Below are positions 1-9,632 of a stretch of 64,000 nt of DNA, in pieces. Below the pieces are notes generated by a model. That model was not told the DNA's origin. It searched no databases and worked only from the letters and a program-made list of their open reading frames with translations. The stretch is from NCBI GenBank assembly GCA_016716425.1, contig JADJWJ010000005.1:62001-126000 (forward strand), written 5' to 3'. The stretch's first letter is position 1. Every line of letters starts with the position of its first letter. The DNA comes from Betaproteobacteria bacterium (GTDB lineage: Bacteria; Pseudomonadota; Gammaproteobacteria; Burkholderiales; Casimicrobiaceae). Position numbers and translations under genes: made by a program.

Positions 1-154
1 AAGGCGGCGGGCTGCCGATCAGGTACCCGGTCGCGGCCAGGACCAGCATCGCGACCATCATCACCCAGTGCCAGAGGCGCACCGGCGCCTCGTACACGTA
101 GATGGGCTCGAGCGGTCCGCTTAAGACCTGGCCCGACACGCGGTCGATGTTCAT
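1..154 (-). CDS. hyaC: [NiFe]-hydrogenase cytochrome b subunit HyaC, N-terminal part (runs off the window)
   Basis: Only the first 51 codons are in the window. They read as a short cytoplasmic leader, then the segment YVYEAPVRLWHWVMM and the start of a first membrane helix ending ATGYLIG. This closely resembles the start of HyaC/HupC, the di-haem cytochrome b that passes electrons from the hydrogenase small subunit to quinone. The gene starts 20 bases after the hyaB stop on the same strand and is the third gene of a hyaA-hyaB-hyaC operon. The His in the RLWHW segment is a likely haem ligand by family analogy. The remaining helices lie outside the window. Confidence 0.9.
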   Translation of the reverse strand, partial: MNIDRVSGQVLSGPLEPIYVYEAPVRLWHWVMMVAMLVLAATGYLIGSPPP

Positions 155-174
155 CGAGTGCTCCCGTCCGGTTG

Positions 175-1968
<1,794 letters not shown>

Positions 1969-1969
1969 G

Positions 1970-3070
1970 TTACTTCTCCGCCTCGCTCACCTTGTCGTTG
2001 CGCGTCTTGCTCCGCGCCTGCTTGATCGCGCTGACCGCCGCGTGCGCCGCGATCGCCGCGCCCGCTACCGCGACGGCGCCGAGGCCGATGCGGTCTGCGG
2101 TGCCTTCGATGCCGAGCCCGCCCGGCGGCCGGATCGTCGTCAGGTGGTCGTAGAACGACCCCTTGTCCCAGAACGCGTCCTCCGAGCAGCCGATGCAGCC
2201 GTGGCCGGATTGGATCGGGAACGACAGGCCGTCGTTCCAGCGCAGCGCCGAGCACGCGTTGTAGGTGACCGGCCCCTTGCAGCCGACCTTGTACAGGCAG
2301 TAGCCCATCCGCGCGCCCGCGTCGTCGAAGTGCTCGACGAACTGGCCGGCGTCGAAGTGCGGCCGCCGGTAGCACTTGTCGTGGATGCGCTGGCTGTAGA
2401 ACATTTTCGGGCGCCCCTGCGCGTCGAGGTCCGGCAGCCGGTCGAACGTCAGGATGTACGTGACCACGCCGGTCATCACCTCGGCGATCGGCGGGCAGCC
2501 GGGCACCTTGATGATCGGCTTGTCGGTGATCACCTTGTGCACGGGTGTCGCGCGCGTCGGGTTCGGCTTCGCCGCCTGCACGCAGCCCCACGACGCGCAG
2601 CTGCCCCACGACACGATCGCCTTCGCGTCCTTCGCCACGTGGCGCAGCTTGTCGACGAACGGGCGGCCGCCCGGGATGCAGTAGATGCCGTCGTCGGCCA
2701 GCGGCGGATTGCCCTCGACGGCGAGGATGTAGTTGCCCTTGTACTTGGCAATCGTCTGCTCGAGCGCCTCTTCCGCCTGGTGACCGGCCGCGGCCATCAG
2801 CGTGTCGTCGTAGTCGAGCGACAGCATCGACAGCACCACGTCCTTGGCAAGCGGGTGCGCCGAGCGGATGAACGACTCGGTGCAGCACGTGCACTCGAGG
2901 CCGTGCAGCCACACGACGGGCGTGCGCGGCTTGGTCTGCATCGCCTGCGCGATCTGCTGCGCGCCGGCCTCGGACAGGCCCAGCGACGCCGCGGTCAGGC
3001 TGCAGAACTTGAGAAAGCTCCGCCGCGAAATGCCCTGCCGGCGCATCAGGTCGTAATAGGTCTCGCTCAT
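1970..3070 (-). CDS. hyaA: [NiFe]-hydrogenase small subunit, oxygen-tolerant type, Tat-exported
   Basis: This 366-residue iron-sulphur subunit relays electrons from the NiFe site to cytochrome b. The start at 3070 is chosen because GGAGGA lies just upstream and the product begins with a twin-arginine signal (RRSFLK, residues 16-21). The proximal cluster region reads LECTCCTES (Cys60, Cys62, Cys63), with SCASWGC (Cys158, Cys163) and PGCPP (Cys192). The extra cysteines at 62 and 163 are those that form the [4Fe-3S] cluster of oxygen-tolerant group 1d enzymes such as E. coli Hya. A hydrophobic C-terminal helix near residues 325-345 should anchor the subunit. An FNR-type palindrome lies about 110 bases upstream. 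Confidence 0.96.
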   Translation of the reverse strand: MSETYYDLMRRQGISRRSFLKFCSLTAASLGLSEAGAQQIAQAMQTKPRTPVVWLHGLECTCCTESFIRSAHPLAKDVVLSMLSLDYDDTLMAAAGHQAEEALEQTIAKYKGNYILAVEGNPPLADDGIYCIPGGRPFVDKLRHVAKDAKAIVSWGSCASWGCVQAAKPNPTRATPVHKVITDKPIIKVPGCPPIAEVMTGVVTYILTFDRLPDLDAQGRPKMFYSQRIHDKCYRRPHFDAGQFVEHFDDAGARMGYCLYKVGCKGPVTYNACSALRWNDGLSFPIQSGHGCIGCSEDAFWDKGSFYDHLTTIRPPGGLGIEGTADRIGLGAVAVAGAAIAAHAAVSAIKQARSKTRNDKVSEAEK

Positions 3071-3174
3071 CGCATCCTCCGGCGGTCCCGCGTGCAGGCG
3101 GCACGGCGGGCGCTGCTTGTGATCGCGCGCACGGCGCAACGGCCCCATTCAGCGCGCAATCGCGCGCACGGCGA

Positions 3175-3188
3175 TTGACGAAGGTCAA
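3175..3188. promoter_or_regulatory. FNR/CRP-type palindrome upstream of hyaA
   Basis: The sequence TTGACGAAGGTCAA is a TTGAC-N4-GTCAA palindrome, a recognised variant of the FNR/ANR/DNR box. Its centre is about 111 bases upstream of the hyaA start. A weak -10-like CTGAAT sits on the minus strand where a class II site would put it, which suggests anaerobic or redox control of the hydrogenase. The regulator is inferred. Confidence 0.6.
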
Positions 3189-3362
3189 AGGTCCGGCGAC
3201 CCGTCACGCACCTGTCGCGCAGCGTGTGATCGGGTGCAACAAACGCCCCGACCGTGTAACGGGGTCCGTGCCAGCCACCGCGGGCCGCTTCCTCGCGTGC
3301 CTGACCGCGGCCGCGCGCCGCCGACAGGCTGTTGCAATGCGATCCGACCTCCACCGCCCGAT

Positions 3363-3453
3363 GTCGTCCCGAGCGGAGCGAGGGACCTGCTGTTGTCGCG
3401 AACCAGGGGGCTGCGTAGCAGCAGGTTCCTCGTCGCCGCGCACTCCGGGATTG
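3363..3453. repeat. Dispersed inverted-repeat element, copy 1 (GTC(A/G)TCCCG type)
   Basis: The left arm contains GTCGTCCCGAGCGGAGCGAG followed by GGACCTGCTGTTG. The right arm contains CAGCAGGTTCCTCG and CACTCCGGGATTGC in opposite orientation. The same arrangement occurs at 48374-48461, so this is a mobile or amplified intergenic element and not gene sequence. Confidence 0.6.
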
Positions 3454-3492
3454 CACCGAGGGAGCTGCAGCGCCCTGCTATCGCGCAGCGCG

Positions 3493-3506
3493 CTGACCTA
3501 GGTCAA
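3493..3506. promoter_or_regulatory. FNR/CRP-type palindrome upstream of the V-ATPase operon
   Basis: CTGACCTAGGTCAA matches the TTGACCTAGGTCAA palindrome at 53156 in 13 of 14 positions. It is centred about 102 bases upstream of the first V-ATPase start at 3602, a spacing similar to that at the hydrogenase, nuo and por operons. It is likely the operator for this operon. Confidence 0.5.
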
Positions 3507-3601
3507 CGAGCGAACGACATCCGCGGCGCACGATCGCGCTGATGGCGTCGCCCTCCCGGCGTCACGCCGGCGGGCCTCGCCAGGCGTTGCGGAGGCTCGG
3601 C

Positions 3602-3949
3602 ATGCCACGTCCCGGAGATTCGTCAGGCGACCGGTCGGTCGAGGCCGCGATCGCGCGCGTGCTGGCCGCCGAGGACGCGGCGCGCGCCGCCGTCGTGCGC
3701 GCCCAGGAGGATGCCGCGGCCGCGGCCGAGGCCGCGCGCGCGACGGCGCGCGTACTCGCGCAGCGCACGGCCACGCGCATTGCCGCGATCCGCATGGCCT
3801 TCGAGCGTGGCGTCACCGCGCAGCTGGCCGCGCTGGCGGCGGAAGGCGAGGCGCTGTCCGGCACGCACGCGCTCACCGAGGCCGAGCTCGCCGCGCTCGA
3901 GCGCGCCCTCGCGAAGCTCGCGGCCGAACTCACGCAGGGCCGGACGTGA
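3602..3949 (+). CDS. Probable V-type ATPase peripheral-stalk subunit (H/G-like)
   Basis: This 115-residue Ala/Glu/Arg-rich protein is predicted to be one long coiled coil, with almost no hydrophobic core beyond heptad alanines. It is the first gene of the V-ATPase operon, the position held by the small stalk subunit (NtpF/AtpH/G) that pairs with subunit E in Enterococcus and Thermus. The start at 3602 has GGAGG six bases upstream; a longer frame from 3542 lacks such a site. The call rests on position, size and coiled-coil character, because these subunits have little sequence conservation. Confidence 0.6.
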   Translation: MPRPGDSSGDRSVEAAIARVLAAEDAARAAVVRAQEDAAAAAEAARATARVLAQRTATRIAAIRMAFERGVTAQLAALAAEGEALSGTHALTEAELAALERALAKLAAELTQGRT

Positions 3950-4016
3950 GCCCGCAGGGACGCGCCGAAGCCCGCGCCACCCGAGGCGCCGGTGCGCGCG
4001 GCGTGGCGGTCGCTTC

Positions 4017-4772
4017 ATGATCGAGGCCGGCAGCGTCGAGTTCATGTACGCCCGCGTCTCGGCGCGGTACGGCGCGCATCCCGACGAGGCGCTGTGGCGG
4101 CGCATCGAGCTCACGCGCGATTTCGCCACGGTGCTCGCGGCGATGCGCGCGTCGCCGCTCGCCGGCTGGGTCGTTGGCGTGGGGGCCGACGCCGACGCGC
4201 ACGCGGTCGAGGCCGCGGCGCGGCGTCGCTGGCGGCAGCTCGTCGCCGAGGTCGGCGGCTTTATGCCCGCCGCGTGGCAGCCGGCGGTCCTGTGGTGCGC
4301 GCTGCTGGCCGACCTGCCGGTGCTGCTGCACGTCGCGCACGGGGGCGACCGCGCCCCGTGGCTGGCCGCGGACCCCGTGTACGGCGAAGTCGCCCGCCGC
4401 GCGCTGAAGGACGTGGACGCCGGCCGCTCGCAGCTCGTCGCCGCCGCGGCCCACGGCGCGCACCGCCTCGTGGGCGCGTGGCGCGCCGAATGGCTGCGAC
4501 GGCTGCCGCGCCCGCTCGCCCGGACGGGCGCGCTGGCCCACCTGGTCGCCGTGGTCGATGCGCACGCGCGCGCGTTCGCGGCCGCGCACCCGGCGGACGG
4601 CTGGCCGTTGCGCCGCGCCCTGCACGCACGCGTGGCGCTGCTGTTTCGCCGCGCGGCGCTCGAGCCGGCGGCGGCGTTCGTCTATCTGGCGCTGGCCGCG
4701 CTCGAGTACGAGCGCGTGCGCGGGGAGCTGATGCGCCGCTGCGTATTTCCCGCGCAGCCGCTCGCGACATGA
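4017..4772 (+). CDS. Probable V-type ATPase subunit C (AC39/NtpC-like), short form
   Basis: This 251-residue, mainly alpha-helical protein starts 67 bases after the stalk gene and ends in an ATGA overlap with ntpI. Subunit C links the central rotor to the membrane ring in V/A ATPases. Family-like features are an N-terminal Tyr-Ala-Arg segment (FMYARVSARYG) and a C-terminal helix rich in Glu and Arg (LEYERVRGEL). The usual length is about 330-350 residues, so this is a shortened or strongly diverged version. It could be another accessory subunit, but no other gene in the operon can be subunit C. Confidence 0.55.
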   Translation: MIEAGSVEFMYARVSARYGAHPDEALWRRIELTRDFATVLAAMRASPLAGWVVGVGADADAHAVEAAARRRWRQLVAEVGGFMPAAWQPAVLWCALLADLPVLLHVAHGGDRAPWLAADPVYGEVARRALKDVDAGRSQLVAAAAHGAHRLVGAWRAEWLRRLPRPLARTGALAHLVAVVDAHARAFAAAHPADGWPLRRALHARVALLFRRAALEPAAAFVYLALAALEYERVRGELMRRCVFPAQPLAT

Positions 4773-6589
4773 TCCGGCCCCGCCCCGCGCGCTGGTTCGA
4801 GATTCTCGCCGCACGCGACGACGCTGCGCTCGCCATCGAGGCGCTCGCCGGCACGGGCGCCGTCGAACTCGAGGCCGCACCGGCGAGCGGCCTGCCCGAA
4901 AGCCTCGCGGACCTCAAGCCGCGCCTGTCGGAGTTCGCCGAGCTCGCGCTGCGCTACCGCGCGTACTGGCCGACGGACGGGTTGGCGCCGTCGCCGTTCC
5001 CGGAGCCGCCGGCGCGCACGCTCGACCGCTGCCTCGACCGCGTGCGCGCGTGGGCGCAGGACGCGGAGCCGCTGATCCAGCGGCTGCAGGCGGGTGCGGC
5101 CGAGCACGTGATGCTGGAGCGCTGGCGGCGCGTGTTCCGCGCGCTCGCCGGCAGCGCGATCGACCTCGCGCGCACGGCCACGGCCGGCCCGCTCGTGCGC
5201 GTGCGGCTCTACGTGTTTCCGCCGGAAACCGACCCGGCCATCCCGCCGCGTCTGCTGCTCCGGCAGTTCGTCGAGGACGGCGAGCTGCACGCACTCGCCG
5301 TGGGCACCGGCGAGGAACTCGCCCAGCTGGCGCAGCAGGCGGCCTCGCTCAAGGGCCACGTCCACGACATGCCGACGTGGCTCGTCACCGACATGGCACG
5401 CAACGAGGCGTACATCGACGCCCGCATCACGGCGCTCGGCGCCGAGGACGCGGCGCTGCGGCGCGACTTGGCGGCGCTGCACGAGCAGCACCGCATGCGC
5501 GAGGCGCTCGGCAACGCGTGGCGCATGCAGTGGCTGGTGGCGAACGTGCGCGCGCTGGAGGCCGGGGAGCTCTTCTGCCGGATCACCGGCTGGACCAGCG
5601 ACCTCCCGGGCCGCACGCTCGCCCACGCGATCGACCGGTCGGGAGCGCGCGCCATCCTGCACTTCCCGCAGGCGCCGGGCGGCGCCGCGCCGCCCCTGTT
5701 GCTGGCCAATCCCGGCTGGGCGCGCCCGTTCGAGGTGTTCAGCCGCGCGCTCGGCATGCCGTCGCGCGACGAGGCGGACCCCGCCGTGCTGCTCGCCATC
5801 GCGGTCCCGCTGATGTTCGGCTACATGTTCGGCGACATCGGACAGGGCGCGGTCATCGCCGTGGCCGGGTTGCTGCTGCAGCGCCGCTGGCCGCTCGCCC
5901 GCCTCTTCATCGCGGGTGGCGTCGCGGCGATGATGTTCGGGTTCCTGTTCGGCAGCGTGTTCAGCCTGCACCTCGTCCATCCGCTGTGGCTGACGCCGCT
6001 CGCGGACCCGCTGACGGTGCTGCTGGTACCGCTGGCCGGCGGCGGCGTGCTGATGACGATCGGCCTCGCGCTGCGCGCGGTCGAGGCGCACTGGCGCGGC
6101 GACTTCGCCGTGTGGCTCGCGACCGACGCGGGGCTGATCGCCGTGTACATCGGCCTCCTCGCGGCCACGCTCTGGCCGGGCGGCTTCGTCGTCGCCGCCG
6201 CGGGCGCCCTCGTGTTCTGCGGCGGCCACGCGTGGCACGCGGGGCGGGCCCTCGCCGCACTGCCGGCCCTGGGCGAGCTCGCCGAGCGCACGCTGCAGAT
6301 CCTGATCAATACGCTGTCGTTCGCGCGCGTCGGCGCGTTCGCGCTCGCGCACGCGGGCCTGTCGTCGGCGATCGTCGCGCTGATGACGGCGACCGACAGC
6401 ACGATCGCGGCGGCGGTCATCCTCGTCGTCGGCAACGTCGTCGTCATCGTGCTCGAGGGTCTCGTCGTGTCGATCCAGACCACGCGCCTCGTGCTGTTCG
6501 AATTCTTCACCCGCTTCCTCGTCGCCGAGGGGCGGATGTTCCGCCCGCTGCCGCTTCCGCCTTCCCTCTTGCAGGAGACCACACGATGA
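4769..6589 (+). CDS. ntpI: V-type ATPase subunit I (a subunit, ion channel/stator)
   Basis: This 606-residue protein has a soluble N-terminal half with coiled-coil segments (about residues 1-330) and a membrane half with about seven helices starting near residue 340 (VLLAIAVPLMFGYMFGDIGQ). The conserved MFGDIGQG motif marks the start of the channel domain in the V/A-type a subunit. The membrane half forms the ion half-channels beside the K ring, and the soluble half is part of the stator. ATGA overlaps join it to the C-like gene before and ntpK after. Length is within the bacterial range. Confidence 0.92.
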   Translation: MIRPRPARWFEILAARDDAALAIEALAGTGAVELEAAPASGLPESLADLKPRLSEFAELALRYRAYWPTDGLAPSPFPEPPARTLDRCLDRVRAWAQDAEPLIQRLQAGAAEHVMLERWRRVFRALAGSAIDLARTATAGPLVRVRLYVFPPETDPAIPPRLLLRQFVEDGELHALAVGTGEELAQLAQQAASLKGHVHDMPTWLVTDMARNEAYIDARITALGAEDAALRRDLAALHEQHRMREALGNAWRMQWLVANVRALEAGELFCRITGWTSDLPGRTLAHAIDRSGARAILHFPQAPGGAAPPLLLANPGWARPFEVFSRALGMPSRDEADPAVLLAIAVPLMFGYMFGDIGQGAVIAVAGLLLQRRWPLARLFIAGGVAAMMFGFLFGSVFSLHLVHPLWLTPLADPLTVLLVPLAGGGVLMTIGLALRAVEAHWRGDFAVWLATDAGLIAVYIGLLAATLWPGGFVVAAAGALVFCGGHAWHAGRALAALPALGELAERTLQILINTLSFARVGAFALAHAGLSSAIVALMTATDSTIAAAVILVVGNVVVIVLEGLVVSIQTTRLVLFEFFTRFLVAEGRMFRPLPLPPSLLQETTR

Positions 6590-6942
6590 AGTCCAGTTTC
6601 CGATTCATGGCGGCGCTCGTCGCGGTCGCGCTGGCGCTCGCCGCCGCCGCCACCGTGCTGCTGGTGGCCGCGCCACCGGCGCAGGCGCAGGCGGCGCCGG
6701 TCGCCCTGGCGGGCTTGAGCGCGGAGGCGTGGAGCTACGGGCTGCTGGCCGCCGCCATCTCGACGGCGCTCGCCGCGCTCGGCGCCGGGTTCGCGGTCGG
6801 CAAGGTCGGCACCGCCGCGATCGGCGCGCTGGCCGAGAAGCCGGAGCTCTTCGGCCGGCTGCTCATCTTCGTCGGGCTGGCCGAAGGTATCGCGATCTAC
6901 GGGCTGATCGTGTCGATCCTGATTCTCAACCGACTCGCGTGA
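6586..6942 (+). CDS. ntpK: V-type ATPase subunit K (c-ring proteolipid)
   Basis: This 118-residue proteolipid has an N-terminal hydrophobic segment (residues 8-30, probably a cleaved signal peptide) and then one helical hairpin. The ion-binding Glu100 lies in the second hairpin helix (FVGLAEGIAIYG). A single hairpin is the small c-subunit form; many V-types have a double hairpin. The first helix (AALGAGFAVG) lacks the Gln, and the second lacks the Glu-Thr or Glu-Ser pair, that help bind Na+ in sodium-dependent rings. This favours H+ coupling. GCAGGAG precedes the start at proper spacing, and the start overlaps the ntpI stop by four bases. Confidence 0.9.
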   Translation: MKSSFRFMAALVAVALALAAAATVLLVAAPPAQAQAAPVALAGLSAEAWSYGLLAAAISTALAALGAGFAVGKVGTAAIGALAEKPELFGRLLIFVGLAEGIAIYGLIVSILILNRLA

Positions 6943-7238
6943 TGGCGACTCCCGTGTTCGTCGGCGACGAAGTGACGGCGGCCGGCTACCGGCTTGCCGG
7001 TGCGCGCGTGCGGGTGCCCGCGGCCGGCGACGAGGCCGCGGCGCTCGCGGCGGCGCGCGCGGAAGCGCCGCTGGTGCTGATCACGGCCGCATGCGCCGCG
7101 CGGGTGGACACCGGCGCGCTGCGCGTCGCGCTCGCGGCGCTGGCGCCGCTCGTGGTCGTGGTGGCCGACGCGCAGCGCGGCGCCATGCCGCCGGATCTCG
7201 CTGCCCGCCTGCGCGGCCAGCTGGGACTCGAGGCATGA
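6942..7238 (+). CDS. V-type ATPase subunit F (NtpG-like)
   Basis: This 98-residue protein starts in a TGATG overlap with ntpK and ends in an ATGA overlap with ntpE. Its hydrophobic strands (PVFVGDEVTAAGYRLAG, then PLVLITAACA and PLVVVVAD) match the Rossmann-like fold of V/A ATPase subunit F, which begins with a conserved GDE and GF/Y-rLaG pattern. Subunit F is part of the central rotor shaft and regulates ATPase activity. Size is normal for the family. Confidence 0.8.
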   Translation: MATPVFVGDEVTAAGYRLAGARVRVPAAGDEAAALAAARAEAPLVLITAACAARVDTGALRVALAALAPLVVVVADAQRGAMPPDLAARLRGQLGLEA

Positions 7239-7843
7239 CGCTCGAGGCCCGCGTCGTCGCGTTGCTCGAACTGGTCGAGGAGGACCGGCGCGGGCGGTGC
7301 GAGGCGATCGCCGCAGCGGCGCGCCAGCGCATCGACGCGTTGCTCGCGGAGGCGCACGCCACGGCCCGCGCGCAGGTGCGCGAGGCATTCGCCGCAGAAC
7401 GCACGCACGCCGCCGAACGCATCGCCGCCGCGCGCGCGGCGCTCGCCACGCGGCGCCGGCTCTACGAGCAGCAGCGCGCCGCCGCGCTGCTCGCCGTCGG
7501 CATGGAGCGCCTGCCCGAAGCCCTGCGTGCGCGCTGGCGCGACGACGCGGCGCGCGCCGCGTGGGTCGACGCCGTCGTCGGCGTGGCCTCCGCGGCGCTG
7601 CCCCGCGAGGACTGGCGCATCGTGCATCCGGTCGGCTGGGCGGACGCCGAGCGCGATGCGCTCGCCACGCGCCTCGCGCGCGAGCTCGGCGCCGCGCCCG
7701 CGTTCGCCGGCGACCGCGCGATCGTCGCCGGCATCCGCATCGGCGCCCGCGGCAACGCGATCGACGGCACGCTCGCCGGCCTCGTCGCCGACCGCACGAC
7801 GCTCGGCGCGCGGCTGCTCGGCCTGATCGAGGACCTCCGATGA
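7235..7843 (+). CDS. ntpE: V-type ATPase subunit E (peripheral stalk)
   Basis: This 202-residue protein has an N-terminal Ala/Arg/Glu-rich coiled coil (residues 1-95) and a C-terminal globular region containing GIRIGARGNAIDGTLAGLV. That region resembles the family pattern in which a 'gGv...i.vdNTld.Rl' segment closes subunit E. The subunit forms the peripheral stalk with the H/G-like subunit and holds the catalytic head still. It sits after F and before A; in Enterococcus and Thermus E precedes C and F, so the order here is rearranged. Confidence 0.8.
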   Translation: MTLEARVVALLELVEEDRRGRCEAIAAAARQRIDALLAEAHATARAQVREAFAAERTHAAERIAAARAALATRRRLYEQQRAAALLAVGMERLPEALRARWRDDAARAAWVDAVVGVASAALPREDWRIVHPVGWADAERDALATRLARELGAAPAFAGDRAIVAGIRIGARGNAIDGTLAGLVADRTTLGARLLGLIEDLR

Positions 7844-7869
7844 ACAGCTCCGGCACGAGCGTCCCGTGA
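7840..7869 (+). other. Nine-codon mini-ORF coupling ntpE to ntpA
   Basis: ATG at 7840 overlaps the ntpE stop (ATGA). The frame encodes MNSSGTSVP and stops at 7867-7869 inside GTGA, overlapping the GTG start of ntpA at 7866. A ribosome leaving ntpE could reinitiate on this mini-ORF and be delivered to the ntpA start, which has no good Shine-Dalgarno sequence. The layout is directly visible; the coupling role is inference. Confidence 0.5.
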
Positions 7870-9632
7870 GCGTAGCGTCGATCCACTGGATCAGCGGCCC
7901 GGTGCTGCGCGCGCGGGCCTCCGGCCCGTTCGCGCTGCGCGAGGCCGTGCGCGTCGGGCCGCAGGCGCTGCTGGGCGAGGTCGTGCGACTCGTCGCCGAC
8001 GAGATCGTCGTGCAGGTCTACGAGGACACGACCGGCCTGCGCGCGGGCACCGAGGTCGTCGGCGACGGACTGCCGCTCGCGATCCGGCTCTCGCCCGCGC
8101 TGCTCGGGAACATCTTCGACGGCCTGCTGCGGCCGCTGTCGGGCACCGGCTCCGCGCACGTTGCGCCCGGCATGCGGGCCGCCGCGCCGGCGGCGCTCGC
8201 GTTCGTGCCGCGCGTGCACGCGGGCGATTTCGTCACCGGGGGCGCGGTGATCGGCGAGGCGACCGGCGCGACCGGCCGCGTGCAGCGCTGCCTGGCGCCG
8301 CCGGATGCGGCCGGCACGGTCGTCCGCGTCGCGGGCGCCGGCACGTGCCTGGACACGGACCCGGTGTGCGTGCTGGACACCGGCGGCGGCGCGACGCGCG
8401 AGCTCGCGATGAGCCACGCGTGGCCGGTGCGCGTGCCGCGCCCGGTGCGCGCCCGCCTGCCGACGACGACGCCGCTGGTCACCGGCCAGCGGATCCTCGA
8501 CAGCCTCTTCCCGGTGGCGAAGGGCGGCCGGGCCGCGATTCCCGGCGGCTTCGGCACCGGCAAGACCGTGCTGCTCGAAGCGCTGGCGAAGGGGTGCGAC
8601 GCCGACGTGATCGTCTATCTCGGCTGCGGCGAGCGCGGCAACGAGTTGGCCGGCGTGCTCGAGGAGTTCCCGCAGCTGACGGACTCCAGCAACGGCCGGC
8701 CGCTGATGGAGCGCACCGTCATCATCGCCAACACGTCGAACATGCCGGTGGCCGCGCGCGAGGCGTCGATCTACAGCGCGGTCACCGTCGCCGAGTACTT
8801 CCGCGACCAGGGCCTCGCGGTCGCGCTGATGGCGGACTCGACGAGCCGATGGGCGGAGGCGCTGCGCGAAGTCTCCGGCCGCTTCGGCGAGCTGCCCGGC
8901 GAGGGCGGCTACCCCGCGTACCTGTCGTCGCGGCTGGCCGACTTCTACGAGCGCGCCGCGCGCGTCGACACGCTGGGTGCCGGGGAAGGCTCGGTCACGG
9001 TGATCGGCGCGATCAGCCCGCCGTCCGGCGACTTCTCGGAACCGGTGACGAGCCACACCAAGCGCTACGTCCGGGCGTTCTGGACGCTCGACGTCAAGCG
9101 CGCGCAGGCGCGCTTCTACCCGGCCGTGCACCCGCTGCAGTCGTACGCCGAGAACGCGCTCGAGTTCGCGCCGTGGTGGGCGGCGCACGGCAACGTCGCG
9201 TGGCCGCGCCTGCGGCGGCGCTTCCTGACGCTGCTCGACGACGAGGCGCGGCTCGAGCGGATGGCGCGCATCATCGGCCGCGACGCGCTGCCGGTGCGCC
9301 AGCAGATGACGCTGTTCTGCGCCGGGCTCGTCAACGACGCGTTCTTGCGGCAGTCGGCGTTTTCGGAGGTCGACCGCGTCTGCGCGCCGGCGCGGCAGGC
9401 GGCGATGATGCGCCTGCTCGACAAGTTCATCGACCACGCGGACGCGGCGGTGGCGGCCGGCGTCCACCCGGACGCCCTGCGCGCGCTGCCTTCGCTGCGG
9501 CCGCTGCAGCGGATGGCCGAGGACATCGGCGACGCGGAGATCCGCCGCCTCCACGACCTCGAGGCCGCGCTCGACCGCGAGTTCGCGGACCTCCTCCACG
9601 CGGCGGAGAGCGCGCATGCGACTGACGGTTGA
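7866..9632 (+). CDS. ntpA: V-type ATPase catalytic subunit A
   Basis: This 588-residue subunit hydrolyses or makes ATP in the V1/A1 head. It has the Walker A motif GGFGTGKT (residues 227-234, with catalytic Lys233), followed by the GCGERGNEL motif and the V-type insert region between residues 110 and 200 that F-type beta subunits lack. The PSGDFSEPVTSHT segment later in the protein is also typical. The start is GTG at 7866, as the N-terminus SVASIHWISGPVLRA aligns with the family start. It overlaps ntpB by 17 bases. Confidence 0.96.
   Translation: MSVASIHWISGPVLRARASGPFALREAVRVGPQALLGEVVRLVADEIVVQVYEDTTGLRAGTEVVGDGLPLAIRLSPALLGNIFDGLLRPLSGTGSAHVAPGMRAAAPAALAFVPRVHAGDFVTGGAVIGEATGATGRVQRCLAPPDAAGTVVRVAGAGTCLDTDPVCVLDTGGGATRELAMSHAWPVRVPRPVRARLPTTTPLVTGQRILDSLFPVAKGGRAAIPGGFGTGKTVLLEALAKGCDADVIVYLGCGERGNELAGVLEEFPQLTDSSNGRPLMERTVIIANTSNMPVAAREASIYSAVTVAEYFRDQGLAVALMADSTSRWAEALREVSGRFGELPGEGGYPAYLSSRLADFYERAARVDTLGAGEGSVTVIGAISPPSGDFSEPVTSHTKRYVRAFWTLDVKRAQARFYPAVHPLQSYAENALEFAPWWAAHGNVAWPRLRRRFLTLLDDEARLERMARIIGRDALPVRQQMTLFCAGLVNDAFLRQSAFSEVDRVCAPARQAAMMRLLDKFIDHADAAVAAGVHPDALRALPSLRPLQRMAEDIGDAEIRRLHDLEAALDREFADLLHAAESAHATDG

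Larger units (their letters stand above)
3071..3601. other. Intergenic region between divergent hydrogenase and V-ATPase operons
   Basis: These 531 bases lie between hyaA (minus) and the first V-ATPase gene (plus). I see no convincing gene. The stretch holds two FNR/CRP-type palindromes, one near each end (3175-3188 and 3493-3506), so each divergent operon has its own box. It also holds one copy of a dispersed inverted-repeat element (3363-3453). A reading frame from 3542 could extend the following gene upstream, but the ribosome binding site favours the start at 3602. Confidence 0.7.

Noticed and set aside
3240..3290. Sigma-54 (-24/-12) promoter for the hydrogenase operon
   Set aside because: A TGGCACG is present on the minus strand, but the expected TTGC at -12 is absent at the correct spacing.
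3542..3601. Upstream start at 3542 for the first V-ATPase gene
   Set aside because: The added 20 residues are Arg/Gly/Pro-rich, and the good GGAGG site lies before 3602 instead.
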